Part shown: one piece after another, positions 22,986 through 35,600 of the stretch
Position numbering within the stretch: position 1 is the first letter of the stretch
Layout: each line of letters starts with the position of its first letter
DNA from: Neocallimastix lanati (nom. inval.)
Lineage: Eukaryota; Neocallimastigomycota; Neocallimastigomycetes; Neocallimastigales; Neocallimastigaceae
Assembly: GCA_016946835.1 (NCBI GenBank)
Contig: JACVTC010000093.1
Span: 517,001-581,000, forward strand
Direction of reading: 5' to 3'
DNA: 64,000 nucleotides
Made by a program: the position numbers and the translations under genes
Notes under the pieces: model-generated
Told to the model about the DNA's origin: nothing
Databases searched by the model: none
What the model saw: only the letters and a program-made list of their open reading frames with translations

Positions 22986-24515
22986 TCTAAAACCTAAAAT
23001 AAAAATATAATTTTTGTAATATGACCATTATTAAAAAGAATTTTTTATTCTTTTTAATTTTAAATTTATTATTATTTTCATTTTTTTTTTATTTCATTTT
23101 TTGCTTATTTGTCCATATATATTTTTTAGTATTTAAAAAAAAAAAAAAACTTCATATTAGACCTTTTATATATATATATTTTCCGTGTTAACTATATTAA
23201 TTAATGATTTTCTTAAATGATATCAATTATTTATTATAAATAATATAAGAAATAAAAAATAAAATGAGAATAAGAAATAAAAAGTATATATAATTTAATT
23301 TAATAAAAAAAATTATAAATATATATCAAGTAATAATTAAAAAAAAAAAGTATTTGAATTAATATATTATAAATTATAATCAATATTTTTTTGGGGAAAA
23401 TATTTATATTTAATCATTTTATGCCTAGAAAATATAGATATTTAATTAACATAATTAAAAAGATATATTTATGTTAATAGAAAAAAAATTAAATATGATT
23501 TTATTATTTATTTTAATTATTCTAATAATACTATATTATTATAATATTAATATAATAAATTGGTCTTTAAATTTTATTTATTTAGTTACCAAGTTATTTA
23601 GTTATTAATTTATTTTTTAAAAATTAATTATTATGTAGTATAAATTTTAAATAATAAAATTAGTATAAAAAAAATATGCAGCAAATAAATATACAATAAT
23701 CAAATATTTTTTTAGGATAATTAATTACAATATATAATTTTATTATTTTAAAACAATTAATTAAAAAAAAAGGTTACATTAAAAAAATATAAAAAATTAG
23801 TCTAAATCATAAATCAATGGATATTTAATAATATTATAAATAAATAATTTTATATTTAAATGAATACATAAATAAATAGTATTCATTTAATAACCTAAAT
23901 AATGGAATATTAAATTTAATTTAATAATAAAATTTAATTATTAAATTAGTTTTTAATCTTTTTTTTTTTTTTTTTTTTTATTACAAAATTTTAATAAATA
24001 ATTTTATATATAATAATTTTATATATATCATAATTCAATAAATAAAAAATAATGTAAATTATTATATATATTTAATATTATTATTTACATTATAAATTTT
24101 AGTGATGTTAAATTTATCATTTTTATAGATACATACCAATATTGCAAATAAAATAAAAAATTAAGATAAAAAATACTTTCATATATATATATATATTTTA
24201 TAAATATGGAAGAGCTTTTTTGCTATAATAAAGGTTTAAATATCAAAACAAAAGCTTTATCTATATTGAAATTTTAGTTAAATAAATAAATAGAAAAAAA
24301 ATTATATATATATTAAATATTACTAAAAAAGGTTAATAATAATATATATTTTATTTATCTTATTAAATTATTTAATTAACAATAATAATAATTTTATTTT
24401 CAAAAAAATTGTAATAATGAATAACTATAATCCTTGGGAACTTTATATTTTTTTTTTATTCTATTATTAAATAGTTTTCTTCTTATTATAATTTGAATTT
24501 TATGCTTGAAAAAAT
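22986..24515. other. AT-rich intergenic region
   Basis: Return to very low G+C, with poly-A and poly-T tracts and TA-rich sequence. No ORF or RNA is supported. Confidence 0.65.
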
Positions 24516-24606
24516 ATGACTGAACTCCGATTGTCAATGAGGTGATTATAACACCCTGTTAACTTGGAGAACGGATACGAACTGCTGCTACGTGCCTCAT
24601 CTCTTT
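24516..24606. other. Short G+C-rich island, possible structured RNA
   Basis: About 90 bp of roughly 45 percent G+C within AT-rich sequence. On the plus strand ATGAGGT (24558-ish region) can pair with GCCTCAT about 60 bases later. On the minus strand AGTTCGTATCC resembles an RNA polymerase III B box, and a T-run follows ATATTTTTT. It does not fold as a tRNA and I do not recognise it. Confidence 0.3.
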
Positions 24607-27600
24607 ACTTATTATTTTATATCTTATTATTTATATCTTATTTATTATTTATATATTATTTATTTATTTTTATTTATTTATTTATTTTTTATTAGTCTAT
24701 TTATTTATTTATTTGTTTTTTAAATATTACTGTTTTTGTATTAAAAAAAATATATAATATCATTAATAAAATTTTTCCTTTTATATTTATATTCAAAATG
24801 GTACATGTAACGTAACACAATTAATTTACTAAAAATTAGAATTTACTAAATGGTTATTGGTTAGATTGAAGATATTCCTTTTTTTTTTTCATATATAATT
24901 ATTAAATATTATAGCTGCATCAAAGATAATCCGAACTACATTATTTACTATATTTTGTATTACGTTGTATTACATTTTATTTTACTAAAATAAGAAAAAA
25001 TTTTATTGAATTTTTTTTTTTTATTTTTTATTTTATTTTATTTTACTTCTTTTTGAATCATTTTTAAAAATTTATAGAATTCAATTTAGTCAATTAGTAA
25101 TAAATTATATTTTAGAATTAAGGGAATGATCTATAGTATTAAATAGTATTAACAATTAGTCCCTTAAAAATAAAATTTTTACTATTTTTTATTTTTAAAA
25201 TTTAAAGAATATAAGCTTTTTAAAAAAATTTCTAAAGAAATTCTTTAATATTTAATTTTTTATTATCAAAATATTATATTTTATCTTATTTATAATTTTT
25301 TTTATATAAAGAATAATAAAAAAGACACCCTAATATCTATTATTTTATTTATTATATTTACTAATATTTGAATAATGATCAATTAAATAGTATTAAATAT
25401 TATTAATTATCATAAAATAAAAATCTTATATTAATATTATTCTTTCTAAAAAATGTTTGGATAATGAACAATTTTGTTTTAAATACTAATTGTCTTAATC
25501 TATTGCTAAAGAAGCAATAATACAATATTTAATTATTAATAGAACATAATACATCTATATTGTGTAAGGTTAACCAATAATCTAATGGTAATTTTTTTTA
25601 AAATTGTTTTTAACTGATATGTTTTATCATTAAAGAAAAAATAAAAAAAAAAGCAGTAATAAACAGAGAAAAAGAAATAAAAAGAAAAAGAAAAAGAAAA
25701 AAAACAAAAAAAAAAAAAAACAAAAAAAAAAAAAAAGAAAAAGAAAAAAAAAAAGAAAAAGAAAAAAAAAAAAGAAAAAGTAAAAGAAAAAAAAAAGGAA
25801 AACAGTGACAGAAGTTATTTGGTTAAATAACTTTTTATTATAAATCTTTTTAAACTAAATAGATTAAGTCAACCATTCTTGTATTAGCTCTAATTATATT
25901 ATATGATAAGTTATTATGATATTATGATTCATAACATTATAGAAACTTAAGTAATTTAATATACAAATAGATTATATTTAATCCAATAGTTTTTTCCATT
26001 TTTAGATAAAAAATTTTACTATAATTAATTATTATTACTATTATTACTATAATAATAAAATCAGAAACCAAAAAAAAAAAAAAAAAAACATTAATAAATT
26101 ATTATATATATTATTACCATTATATAGTAATTTAATATTAACATCAATATATTAGAAATACATATTTATAATATATTATATTGTATAATATATTAAATAC
26201 TAATCTTTAAAAAAAAATTGTGATTAAAATTGTTATTAAATTGAATAAAGGTTCATATATATTAAAAATTCAATTTATTAATAATTATAATATACAATAA
26301 ATGTATTAATTATATTAATAATATAATAGATTTATAGTATATTAATGAATATATAAAAACTATTAGTTCAAATTAAAAATTTAATTTAAAATAAAATATG
26401 AAATAATATAAATTTTTAATTAAAATATGTATAAAGTTTATTATTATTTTTTAAGTCTTAATATATTATTATTAAAACTACATAAAAAAATTAAATATAA
26501 ATATATATATAAAATTTACGGCTAAAAGTTTATTATAAACAATTAAATAATATATAATATTTAATTAATAAATAAATAAATCTGACAAACATATTATAAA
26601 AGTATTAAAAAATATAATCAATAATAATAATAAAATACAATATTAATAATATAAATTATATCTAATTCCATGATTCTACTCGAATATTAATGACTATATA
26701 AATTTAATTTTTATAATAATGAATGATTTTTAAATGTGATGTTTTTTTTCAATCAATGGCTATAAGAAAATTCCCAGTATAGCAAAATATGGTTTTAGAT
26801 AAAAAAGACCTTGGATTCATAATGCTAAGACCTTGGCTTTACAATAATAATAATAAAAAATAAATAAATTTAATTTTCATTAGTATATCATTCATCATAT
26901 TCTATTTAATATTTTAATAATCTTTAATTTCTGAAAAGAATAGTTTTATATATATTTATTTTCTAAGTCTTTCCATATTTATTATTGCTTTCTATAATAA
27001 ATATATAGAACGATATATATAATAATAATTAATTATAATTGTTCTATTTAAAATGATTTATTATTGAATAAAGTTTTACATTTTTTAATAAGGATGTTTT
27101 TTTATTAATTTAATAAAACTTTAATTTGAAAAATATATATTTAATATATAGTAATACATTTTAATATATCATTTTATACAATAAATAATTTTTTAAAAAA
27201 TTATATATATAATATATGATTATAATTATAAATATGTTTTTATATATATTTAATCAATTATATTTAAAGATTAAAAAAAAAAATAAGAAATTTAAAAAAA
27301 TTTTTTTTTTCTCTTCTTTCCTTATTTTTGTTTTGGTTTATTAATTTTAATATATAAAAATAAGAATCATATCGCTTTACAAACTGTTTATTTTATTTTA
27401 TTTTATTTAATTTTTTTTATTTATAAAAGATTAACAATTACTTTTTATTAATAATTATTTATAAATATTTGTAAAATATTAATTGTAAATATTATTTAAA
27501 TTAGTAATCTGTTCGAATAAGAAATAAAAAGTAATTAAGTATTCAATAATTGTTAATCTTCATATTTATTATAAAAACACTATTATAAATTAAATTACAT

Positions 27601-27890
27601 ACTATTTAATATATAATATTAATTTATAACTAATACAATAACTCAACATCGAAAAAATCGTTTATTATTTTTTTTTTAAAAACAACAGAATAGTTAACTT
27701 TATTTTAATTTTATTTATTTTTAATTGTAAAATAGTTAAAAAAAGTAAAAAATCATAGAGTTTTATTTTTTTTTTACAAAATATATTAAATATAATATTA
27801 GAATAAATATTCCGATTCATAAATATTTATATTCTTAGTTATAATAAAGTTATTTATTTAATTTAATTAATATATAAAATTCAATCAAAA
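24607..27890. other. AT-rich intergenic region
   Basis: Tetranucleotide (ATTT)n stretches near 24640-24720, then featureless AT-rich DNA apart from a polypurine tract at 25663-25802. Near 26803-26840 the phrase AAGACCTTGG occurs twice. No gene is supported. Confidence 0.6.
25663..25802. repeat. Polypurine (A/G) tract
   Basis: About 140 bases on the plus strand are nearly all A with regularly spaced G (AAAGAAAAAGAAAAAG), interrupted by few pyrimidines. Simple sequence; triplex-forming potential is an inference only. Confidence 0.85.
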
Positions 27891-29144
27891 ATGAGAATAT
27901 TAAACGTAATAAGCGTTATTCCTTTAATAGTTCCATTGGCAATGTCCTCTATTATAAGAATAAATGAATCAAAATTACCTAGTAATATTGACATGAGTAA
28001 TAAAGATAACGATATATTAACTTCAGGAGTAGTGGATCTTGATTTAGAAAATGGTATTAACATAAAGAAACGTCAATTTGATAATTATTTTAATGATTAT
28101 TCAAAGAGTAATAATGGAGGTATGAACAACTCTGGGGGTGATTACGATAGTGTTAATTACGGAAGTAAAAATAATGGATATAACAACAATTATGATAATA
28201 ATAATGGAAATAATAATGGAGAAGATAACAATTCCTCATATAACAATGGTAATAATGGAAACAACAATGATAATAGTGACAATAATGGTAATAATGGAGA
28301 CAATAATGGTAACAATAATGGTAATAATGGAGACAATAATGATAATAATGGTTTTAGTAATGGTTATGGAAATAATAACAATAATGGTAAAAATAATAAC
28401 AATAATGGATTTTCTAATAATAATAATAATAATAATAACGATAATAACAATAATAACAATAATAACAATAATAATAACAATAACAACAATAATAATAATA
28501 ATGACAACAACAACAATAATAATAATATGAATGGAAATCAAACTATGATTGAAGTAACAACAAAAGCACCACAAACAACAACTACAACTGTAGTTCAAGT
28601 ACCTACACCAACATTTACTCCTACCACTTCAAACTTATTTCCAACAGCCACAAATACTACTGAAACTGTTATAAAAGACCAAAATAAGCCAAACTATTTA
28701 TCTACTCAATTTATTGTTATGTATTGTGTTTTAGGTGGAATTGGTTTAATTATTCTAGTTCTTACTCTTTCTGCTCTCATCAAAGGTATTAAAAGAAAGC
28801 ACAATCAAAATGATTTTAATGCAGCATTTAATAATAAAACATCAAATAACGATGCATATTATGGTAATTATCTTTCACAACCAAGACCAACTTATGATAC
28901 TGCTGGAAGACAAGTTTATAATCAATATGAAATGGAGTATGGTAATCAAAACTATCAACAAGATTATAATCAAGGATATAACCAAGGCTATCAACAAGGT
29001 TACGATTATCAACAAGGTTATGACTATCAACAAGGTTATGACCAAGGATATCAACAGGGATATGACACTCAAGGATACCAACAACAAAACTATGGTACTC
29101 AAGGTCGTACTCAAAATTATCAACAAGGATACCAAGGCTATTAA
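27891..29144 (+). CDS. Single-pass membrane protein, Asn-rich ectodomain, Tyr/Gln/Gly-rich tail
   Basis: 417 residues from ATG at 27891. A signal peptide is likely at 1-20 (ILNVISVIPLIVPLAMS). A dibasic site KKR at 59-61 precedes the mature region and looks like a Kex2-type cleavage site. Residues 62-215 are Asn/Gly/Asp low complexity with a long Asn run; 216-270 are Thr/Pro-rich and so likely O-glycosylated. One transmembrane helix spans about 274-299 (FIVMYCVLGGIGLIILVLT) and is followed by KRKH. The cytoplasmic tail (330-417) repeats YQQGYD/YNQGY units and resembles prion-like low-complexity tails. No catalytic domain is seen. A wall-anchored sensor or adhesin is a guess from architecture. 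Other open frames here are shadows of the AAC/AAT repeats. Confidence 0.85.
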   Translation: MRILNVISVIPLIVPLAMSSIIRINESKLPSNIDMSNKDNDILTSGVVDLDLENGINIKKRQFDNYFNDYSKSNNGGMNNSGGDYDSVNYGSKNNGYNNNYDNNNGNNNGEDNNSSYNNGNNGNNNDNSDNNGNNGDNNGNNNGNNGDNNDNNGFSNGYGNNNNNGKNNNNNGFSNNNNNNNNDNNNNNNNNNNNNNNNNNNNNDNNNNNNNMNGNQTMIEVTTKAPQTTTTTVVQVPTPTFTPTTSNLFPTATNTTETVIKDQNKPNYLSTQFIVMYCVLGGIGLIILVLTLSALIKGIKRKHNQNDFNAAFNNKTSNNDAYYGNYLSQPRPTYDTAGRQVYNQYEMEYGNQNYQQDYNQGYNQGYQQGYDYQQGYDYQQGYDQGYQQGYDTQGYQQQNYGTQGRTQNYQQGYQGY

Positions 29145-29227
29145 ACATAAAATATTTTAGTATTAGTAATTTTTTCATTTATTCATTTTTACATTTTTTC
29201 GTATATATAATAAGACAAAAACCATAA

Positions 29228-29258
<31 letters not shown>

Positions 29259-30111
29259 AAAGATTTAAAAAGTTTTTATTAAAAAAAAAAAAAAAAATTT
29301 AAACTTTAAAAATAAATTAAATTAATAAAATTTAAAAAAATTTATAATAATTCAATAATGAATAATAGACAAATGAAAAAAAAAATTTTTTTTTTATTTT
29401 CGAATTTTTTAAATTGTCCAGGGTAAAATTTTATTAATAAATTTCTTTTGATTTTAAATAAAAAATAGTTTTATTTATTTATTTATTTTTTTTTTCTTTA
29501 TTTATATATTACAATGATACTTTTTTTTTTTTTTTTATTTAAAATATATTATTATTAATAGTATTATAATTCTTTCAATAATAATTGAAATCTTTTTCCT
29601 ATAATAACAATAATAAATTAATTAAATCTGTGAATAGAAATGCATATATAACTCTTTGAGTTGTTCAGATTTAAAAATATTAAAAGAGTTTTTTTAGAGG
29701 AAAGAAATTTATTAACATATAATGTTTTACTTTTTTTTCTTTTTTTTTTTTAAATTTTTTTCTTAGAAAAATTTTTATACATTATTATTCTTATTAGAGT
29801 TGTTGTTACTATAGTTGTAACTGTTATTATAATTATTATTATCATCTATATTATTATTATCATTTTATTCCATTTGTTCATTAATGATGTACTGGATAAT
29901 TATGATAAGTATGATGTATATTGAAAGATGTTACTTCTAAGTTTTATTTCTTTTTTATTTGTTAGGAAGGGAAAAATTCCCGCATAGTACAACTTACCGA
30001 AATACATAGTATTTTCGAGCTTTTTTATTTTTTATATTTTAAATTTTTTATTTTTAATTTCTAATGTACTTTTCACCTACATGTATTTTTTAAAATAAAA
30101 TTAATAAAGTT
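29145..30111. other. AT-rich intergenic region
   Basis: (AAAT)n tract near 29230-29260 and poly-A/T runs. Near 29965 the phrase GGGAAAAATTCCC is palindromic. The end (30090-30145) carries AATAAAGTTATGG and a CTGTCT phrase before an A-run, resembling a LINE 3' tail. Confidence 0.55.
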
Positions 30112-31842
30112 ATGGAAGTGTATTCTCTTCCCTGTCTAAAAAAAAAAAAAAAAAAAAAAAATGGTGTATATTTAGAATCTCAATATTGTTGTGGTGGACT
30201 TTTCGCCGATGATACTGTTTTAGTTGCTCCATCCAAACAAGCTCTTAAGAAAATCTTGAATAAGGTTCATGTATGGGCTATTAAAGATGAAATGACTTTT
30301 GGAATTAATAAGTGTGCTACTCTTGTTGTAAAATCGATTAACTTTGTTAAACCGATAAATTACGAAGGTCCATCTTCTTTATTGGTAGTAACAAATTACC
30401 TAAATATCTCAACTTTACTTATCTTGGTATTCCTTTTGATGAATCTTTATCATTGAAACCTAATACAATCCAAATTAAACAGTAATTTAAAATGTCAAGT
30501 TAAATTCGTTCTTTCGATTTCTTTATTAATCAATTTATTCTTCTCCCATTGAAAAAATATGTTTTAATTTCGTTTATTCTTAGTCTTGTTTTATATTATG
30601 CTCCTCTCTTTGGTTCAAATAAGAGCAGATGCTCTAAAGCTCAAAAAATTATTAATAGAGGACTTTATTGGAGTTATGGATTTAAATGCCGTAATTCTTA
30701 TGTTAGTCTCTATGATATTACTCGTGAATTGAGAATACCTCTTCTTTCAACTGTCTGTGCTATATCTCAATTACGCTGCTTTAGAAAATGGAAAAACTCA
30801 TCATGTATTATTAATCATCTCACTAATAAATATTCCTACTATGTCACATTACTCATGGACTAAAAGAATCATGGATTTTGGATAAGAAATTAAATGGTAA
30901 AAAAACAAGTGAAATAAAAAAGTTTTATTGGGAAAGGTCTTCAAACCCTCAAAAGCTAAAAAAGCAATTATTTACATGGAGAATAATTTAGGATTTATTT
31001 CAGAAATCAAAGACTTAACATTTCAATATCCTAAGTATCAATTGGGATTCTTTTGGATTTCTCTAATTAGGTGTGGTTTTAAATTTGACATTAGTATTTC
31101 CATTAAAAAAAAAAAATAGTCTCAGGAAATTGCCCTAAATTCTGCCCATGTTGTGGTGTTAGTGTACCTAGCTTTTCTCACTGGATTTTTGCCTATAAAG
31201 AATTGGAAAATTACAGAAATAAATCTTTACCTTTTTTAGATGATCTCTTTTTGAAGTTTGAAATGGTAATTAAACAAAAATCCTTGGATATTTCTTTAGA
31301 TTCGGAAAGGGACTATGATAATAATATTTATTATTTTATATTGAGTGCTCTTCTTGGCGGGCATTCAATATATGAAAAAATTAAACTTAATGATGGGGGA
31401 ACAAAGACAATTAGTTGACAATATTTTTAAACAAAGTTCAACTTCGTCGACTGTTCCGTATTTTGTGGGTATTGCGGAGTTTCTAACAAACGTAATACCA
31501 TTAATTTGTCGATCTTTTAGATTGATGATGAAATGGTATTCCGTTGAATCTATTGAATCTACCGTTTCTAAGAACGTTGACTAAGGTATGGATTTTCACC
31601 TCACGTGGAAAGATCTGATACAGATTCGTTTAATAACACTAATTCTGAAATTATTACTCCCAATAATGGACGTGGTGTTATCATCGATGAATGGGGAAAG
31701 TTAGAAACTATTGCTTCTAACATACTTTTATAATTATATAATACATAATATTTCATATATTTTATTCTTTTTTCTTTATAATCATGTAATTTTATTATTA
31801 TAAATTAAATAAAGTTTTCTCTAAGTCGAAAAAAAAAAAAAA
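30112..31842 (+). mobile_element. 5'-truncated, decayed non-LTR retrotransposon (LINE)
   Basis: Plus-strand pieces in several frames. First comes an RT fragment with the FADD catalytic motif (CCGGLFADDTVLVAPSKQAL, then MTFGINKCATLVV) at 30165-30340. Then a C-terminal region, LYYAPLFGSNKSRCSKAQKI and YDITRELRIPLLSTVCAISQ, at 30590-30800. Then a Cys-rich FCPCCGVSVPSFSHWIF segment near 31140-31190, like the terminal zinc motif of LINE ORF2. It ends with AATAAAGTTTTCTC and an A-run at 31829-31842. Stops and frameshifts are frequent. The region before the FADD motif, including endonuclease, is absent, the usual result of incomplete target-primed reverse transcription. Confidence 0.85.
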
Positions 31843-32363
31843 TTAATATTATCATATAATTATTGATATGGTTAAACTATTTAAATAAATAGTAGTAATT
31901 TTAAGGGTTTTTTTTAAAAAAAAATAATAATAAGTATAATATCTATATTAATGTCTCTTGAAAACTTTTTTTATTTCTTTTATTTTAAAATAATTAATAA
32001 ATAAATGATTAAATATAGATGGATTGTATGAGTTTGCTTCTACTATCAATTAATTATTTTTTGTCATTTGATCATATTATGAATAATTAATCTATTATCA
32101 AAAATTAAATTCTTCCTTACTTCTTTATTAAAGAAGCTTGATAAATATGAACTATTATAATTTATTTATTCTTTTTAACAATTCATCATTGAGACCATCT
32201 ATAAAGAATAGATGTCTTGATACATCAATTAATACTTTCATATAAATTTTAAAAAAAAAAAAAAAAAAAAAAGTTAACCGTATAATTTCATGAACATAAA
32301 TTTTTTTTATTACTATTATTTAATAAATGCTAATTAAGATATTAAAAAATTAATTTTTCTTTT

Positions 32364-32396
<33 letters not shown>

Positions 32397-33588
32397 TTTT
32401 TTATTTTTTTAAATGAAAGTTGATTAATAGATGAATAATGATCTATTAAAGAAATCTTTGTTGTAATAATTATTTCATATATATTTTTTTTGAAATAGCA
32501 AATTATTCATATAATCAAATTTAATAAATAGTTAAATAGTACCAATATTTGATGAATTTTAAATTCCAGTAAAAAGCTCTCAATAAAAATACATTAATAC
32601 ATTTATTTTATATTTATGATATCAATATGTAATTAATAAATAATATATAAAACAGAACAAACCATATATTAATTCCTTTTATTCAAATGTTAAAAAAAAA
32701 TATTTAAGTTTAAAATTAAAATGTATTAGACACAATAAAACAAAACAAAATAAAACAAAACAAAACAAACAAAAAAAAAAAAGTAATAATATAAATAATA
32801 AAAAATAATTATTAATTAAAATTTTAATAATGTGACAAAAAAAAAATTAATATCAAAAATGAAATAAAAAATTTTTATAAAGTTTTGTTTTTCATATCAT
32901 AAATGAAATAGTATTTATTCTACTATGCCATTATTATTTTTATTATTTACACAAAACACAAAATATCTTTTATTTTATATAAATTGGAATTTTTTACTTT
33001 AATTATTAAATCTTTATATTAAATACATAACATCAAATTCACTTTGACAATTTATGATATTTTATTGTGATTAAACTACAGCATAAGCATAAATATATAG
33101 ATATAATAATCAAAATAATGATAGGATTTATTATTGGCCTGATCATCTATATGAGAAGGTTCATCGATATTTGGAAAACATCTGATATTTCAAGATTTAC
33201 TAGAATGTTACTAGAACACCTCATCATTTATCGTACAATTATAAAGATATGATTTACTACAATGTACATACTATGAATATTCACAATAACCATAAAAATA
33301 ATAATTAAGAATATATATTTATATATCAATTTTATATAAATAATAATTAAATATAATTGTTTATTATATTATTTATTATATATATATAATAAAGAATATA
33401 ATAAACAATTATAATTATTATATATATATATAATAATTAATGAATAAGAAATTTAAACTTTTAATTTTTTTTTTTTATCCAATCATTATTTTAATTTTAT
33501 ATTTTTTTAACTCATAAAAATTTTGTAATTTTATTTTTTCTTTAAAAATTATAAAAGATCTAATCAAATTGAAACTGTTAGACCTCAC
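31843..33588. other. AT-rich intergenic region upstream of U2
   Basis: Poly-A and poly-T tracts, a (CAAAA)n-like stretch near 32735-32770, and a 19-bp-arm inverted repeat at 33352-33413. A 61-codon frame at 33067-33252 has no recognisable domain and is not called. Confidence 0.6.
33352..33413. repeat. Perfect inverted repeat, 19-bp arms
   Basis: TATAATTGTTTATTATATT at 33352-33370 is the reverse complement of 33395-33413, with a 24-bp spacer. It lies about 175 bp upstream of the U2 gene. The AT-only spacer makes a cruciform or fold-back element possible. Confidence 0.85.
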
Positions 33589-33779
33589 AATCCTCTCAGG
33601 CCTATTGGCTAAGATCAAGTGTAGTATCTGTTCTTTTCAGTGTGACAACTGAAACGAGGTATCTTGTACCTCTTGTTGTCTTACTTATTTTTAGAAAAAG
33701 TTAAAGCGTTATTAGCTTGCTAATAGCTTTAACACTGGTGTTCCTAGTATTGCACTACATCTGGGTTACGCCGAGAACC
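33589..33779 (+). ncRNA. U2: U2 spliceosomal snRNA
   Basis: The 5' half matches the universally conserved U2 sequence: GGCTAAGATCAAGTG followed by the branch-point recognition region GTGTAGTATCTGTTC (GTAGTA at 33621-33626). Then come stem IIa (CAGTGTGACAACTG), a second hairpin GAGGTA-TCTTG-TACCTC, an Sm-like site ATTTTTAG (33687-33694), stem III (GTTAAAGC ... GCTTTAAC, 33700-33733) and stem IV around TAGTATTGCACTAC, which matches the conserved U2 loop. Total length is about 190 nt, as in other eukaryotes. The RNA base-pairs with the intron branch site in the spliceosome. The 5' end is placed by alignment to the family; the 3' end is approximate. Confidence 0.96.
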
Positions 33780-34367
33780 TTTAATGGTTTTATAATAATA
33801 TTTAATTTAAAAATTAAAATAATAGTATTTAATATTAAATTTAGTCAGAAAGAATTTCATAAACAATGTATTAAATTTTATAATTTATTTAGACATAATT
33901 TTTATCGAAACCGTTTTTTTATTTGTTTTTGTTTTTGTTTTATTTCATTTTATTAATATCTTCAATATATCTAATTCAAAATAAGAATTGATATGAAATT
34001 TTTTTTATACAATATAAATATATGAATTTTTTGTTATTTATAAATTTTTTATGGATTAATAATATAATTAACATTTTTAATTAAATATTTTAAAAAAATT
34101 CTTTTAAGTTCATTTTAAATTACGCTAAAAATTTTATTTTATTTAATATTAGAATATGATAAATATTAAAATTATATATATAAATAGTTGTAGCAAAATA
34201 CTAACATTTTATAGTTATTAATAAAACATAAAAAAAAAAAAAAGCACTGACTATTGTACTGATGCTTTTATTGTAATATCTTTAATAAACTAAAATTTTC
34301 ATCAAAACCGTCTGATTATTTTACTCTTTATGCTGATAAAGAATATAATATGATAATATATTTTAAT

Positions 34368-34398
<31 letters not shown>

Positions 34399-34495
34399 TT
34401 TTTTTTTGAATATATTTATATATGTAGTATATATGTAAAATCTTTTTTTATTTTTTTGAATATATAAAATCCGTTCTTTTGAATATTTAAAATCT

Positions 34496-34544
<49 letters not shown>

Positions 34545-34779
34545 CTATATACCAAACAATACTTATAATTATATAAATTATTTTTTTTTTCTTCTGTATA
34601 TATATATTAAATCCTTTTTTTTTTTTTTTTTTTTCTATATACCAAGTAATGCTTATGACTATATAAATTATTTTTTTCCTTCTGTATATGACTGTATATG
34701 TATATATAAGTTGGAATTAATGATAATTATAAATTATAGAAGTTGAAAAATTTGAATTAAAAAAAAAAAAAAAATTTTT
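33780..34779. other. AT-rich intergenic region with poly-T tracts
   Basis: T-runs at 34373-34396, 34497-34544 and 34615-34634, and a duplicated unit (separate entry). No gene is supported. Confidence 0.6.
34545..34690. repeat. Two-copy direct repeat next to poly-T
   Basis: CTATATACCAAACAATACTT at 34545 and CTATATACCAAGTAATGCTT at 34635 each continue through TATATAAATTATTTTTTT to CTTCTGTATAT. Units of about 55 bp with several substitutions, each preceded by a T-run. Confidence 0.85.
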
Positions 34780-35245
34780 CTCTAGAAATTAGAATATTCT
34801 CCTAATACTATTTGTACTCCTAATTCTACTATAATTTTTAATATTACTACAATCTTTAATAGTGTTGCTAAAAATTTATGACAACCAACCAACACTATTA
34901 CCACATCTATTTCTACTACGACTATTACTATTATTATTACAAATATAACATCTACTAATTATTACTATTATTATTATAAAAAATACAACTTTAAAAAAAA
35001 TTATCTACTTAAAAAAATATTATATATATATTACTACTTCTACTACTAGAAAATTCTATTACTAAGGTAATCACTGTTATTAAGAAATTATCTGTAAAAA
35101 ATAGAATTTCTTCTACTAAGAAATTATCATAAAAAAAAATAAAATATAATAATAAAAAAAAAAAAAAAACTAATAAAAGTATGAAAAGAAAACTTCAATT
35201 GCACTGAAGAGAAAATTTTTATTTCAGTAAAAAAAAAACCTTAAC

Positions 35246-35288
<43 letters not shown>

Positions 35289-35590
35289 GAAGATGTAGTC
35301 CAAATTATGAAGGATATACGAAAGCTAAATGTAATTGTTGTGGTACTACGAAATGATTATTGTGATTAAAATTATTAAAAAAAATTAGTATTAATTTTTC
35401 TTCATTCAAAAAAAAAAAAAATATTGAAACTATTATAAGAAAAGACATTTAAAAAAAGAGAATTAAAATATTTAATGCATCTACTACTATTTCAATAATT
35501 TCTAGTAAAATTCTGTAAATATTCAAATTCTGATTACTGCTGTAGTAAAATCTAATGAGTATTGTTGCAATAGAGGATAACTACTTTATG
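34780..35590 (+). pseudogene. Remnant of a Cys-rich, chitin-binding-like gene with Thr-rich linker
   Basis: Plus-strand fragments in different frames. 34860-34985 translates to a Thr/Ile/Ser-rich linker. 35287-35357 gives FGRCSPNYEGYTKAKCNCC and then GTTK before a stop. 35525-35575 gives SDYCCSK and, in a shifted frame, NEYCCNRG. The order C-SPNY, CCGTT and YCCSK resembles hevein-type (CBM18) chitin-binding modules, which are common in fungal secreted proteins. No continuous frame exists and long T-runs interrupt it. The match is weak and short. Confidence 0.35.
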
Positions 35591-35600
35591 ATTTTTATAT

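Noticed and set aside
24516-24606. tRNA gene in the G+C-rich island
   Set aside because: A 7-bp acceptor-like stem can be drawn, but no D, anticodon or T arm fits and the B-box-like phrase is on the opposite strand.
28138-29178. Several long frames on both strands over the Asn-rich protein gene
   Set aside because: They are shadows of AAC/AAT and CAA/TAT repeats in the real gene at 27891-29144.
33067-33252. 61-codon frame upstream of U2
   Set aside because: No recognisable domain, no splice context and composition like the neighbouring non-coding DNA.
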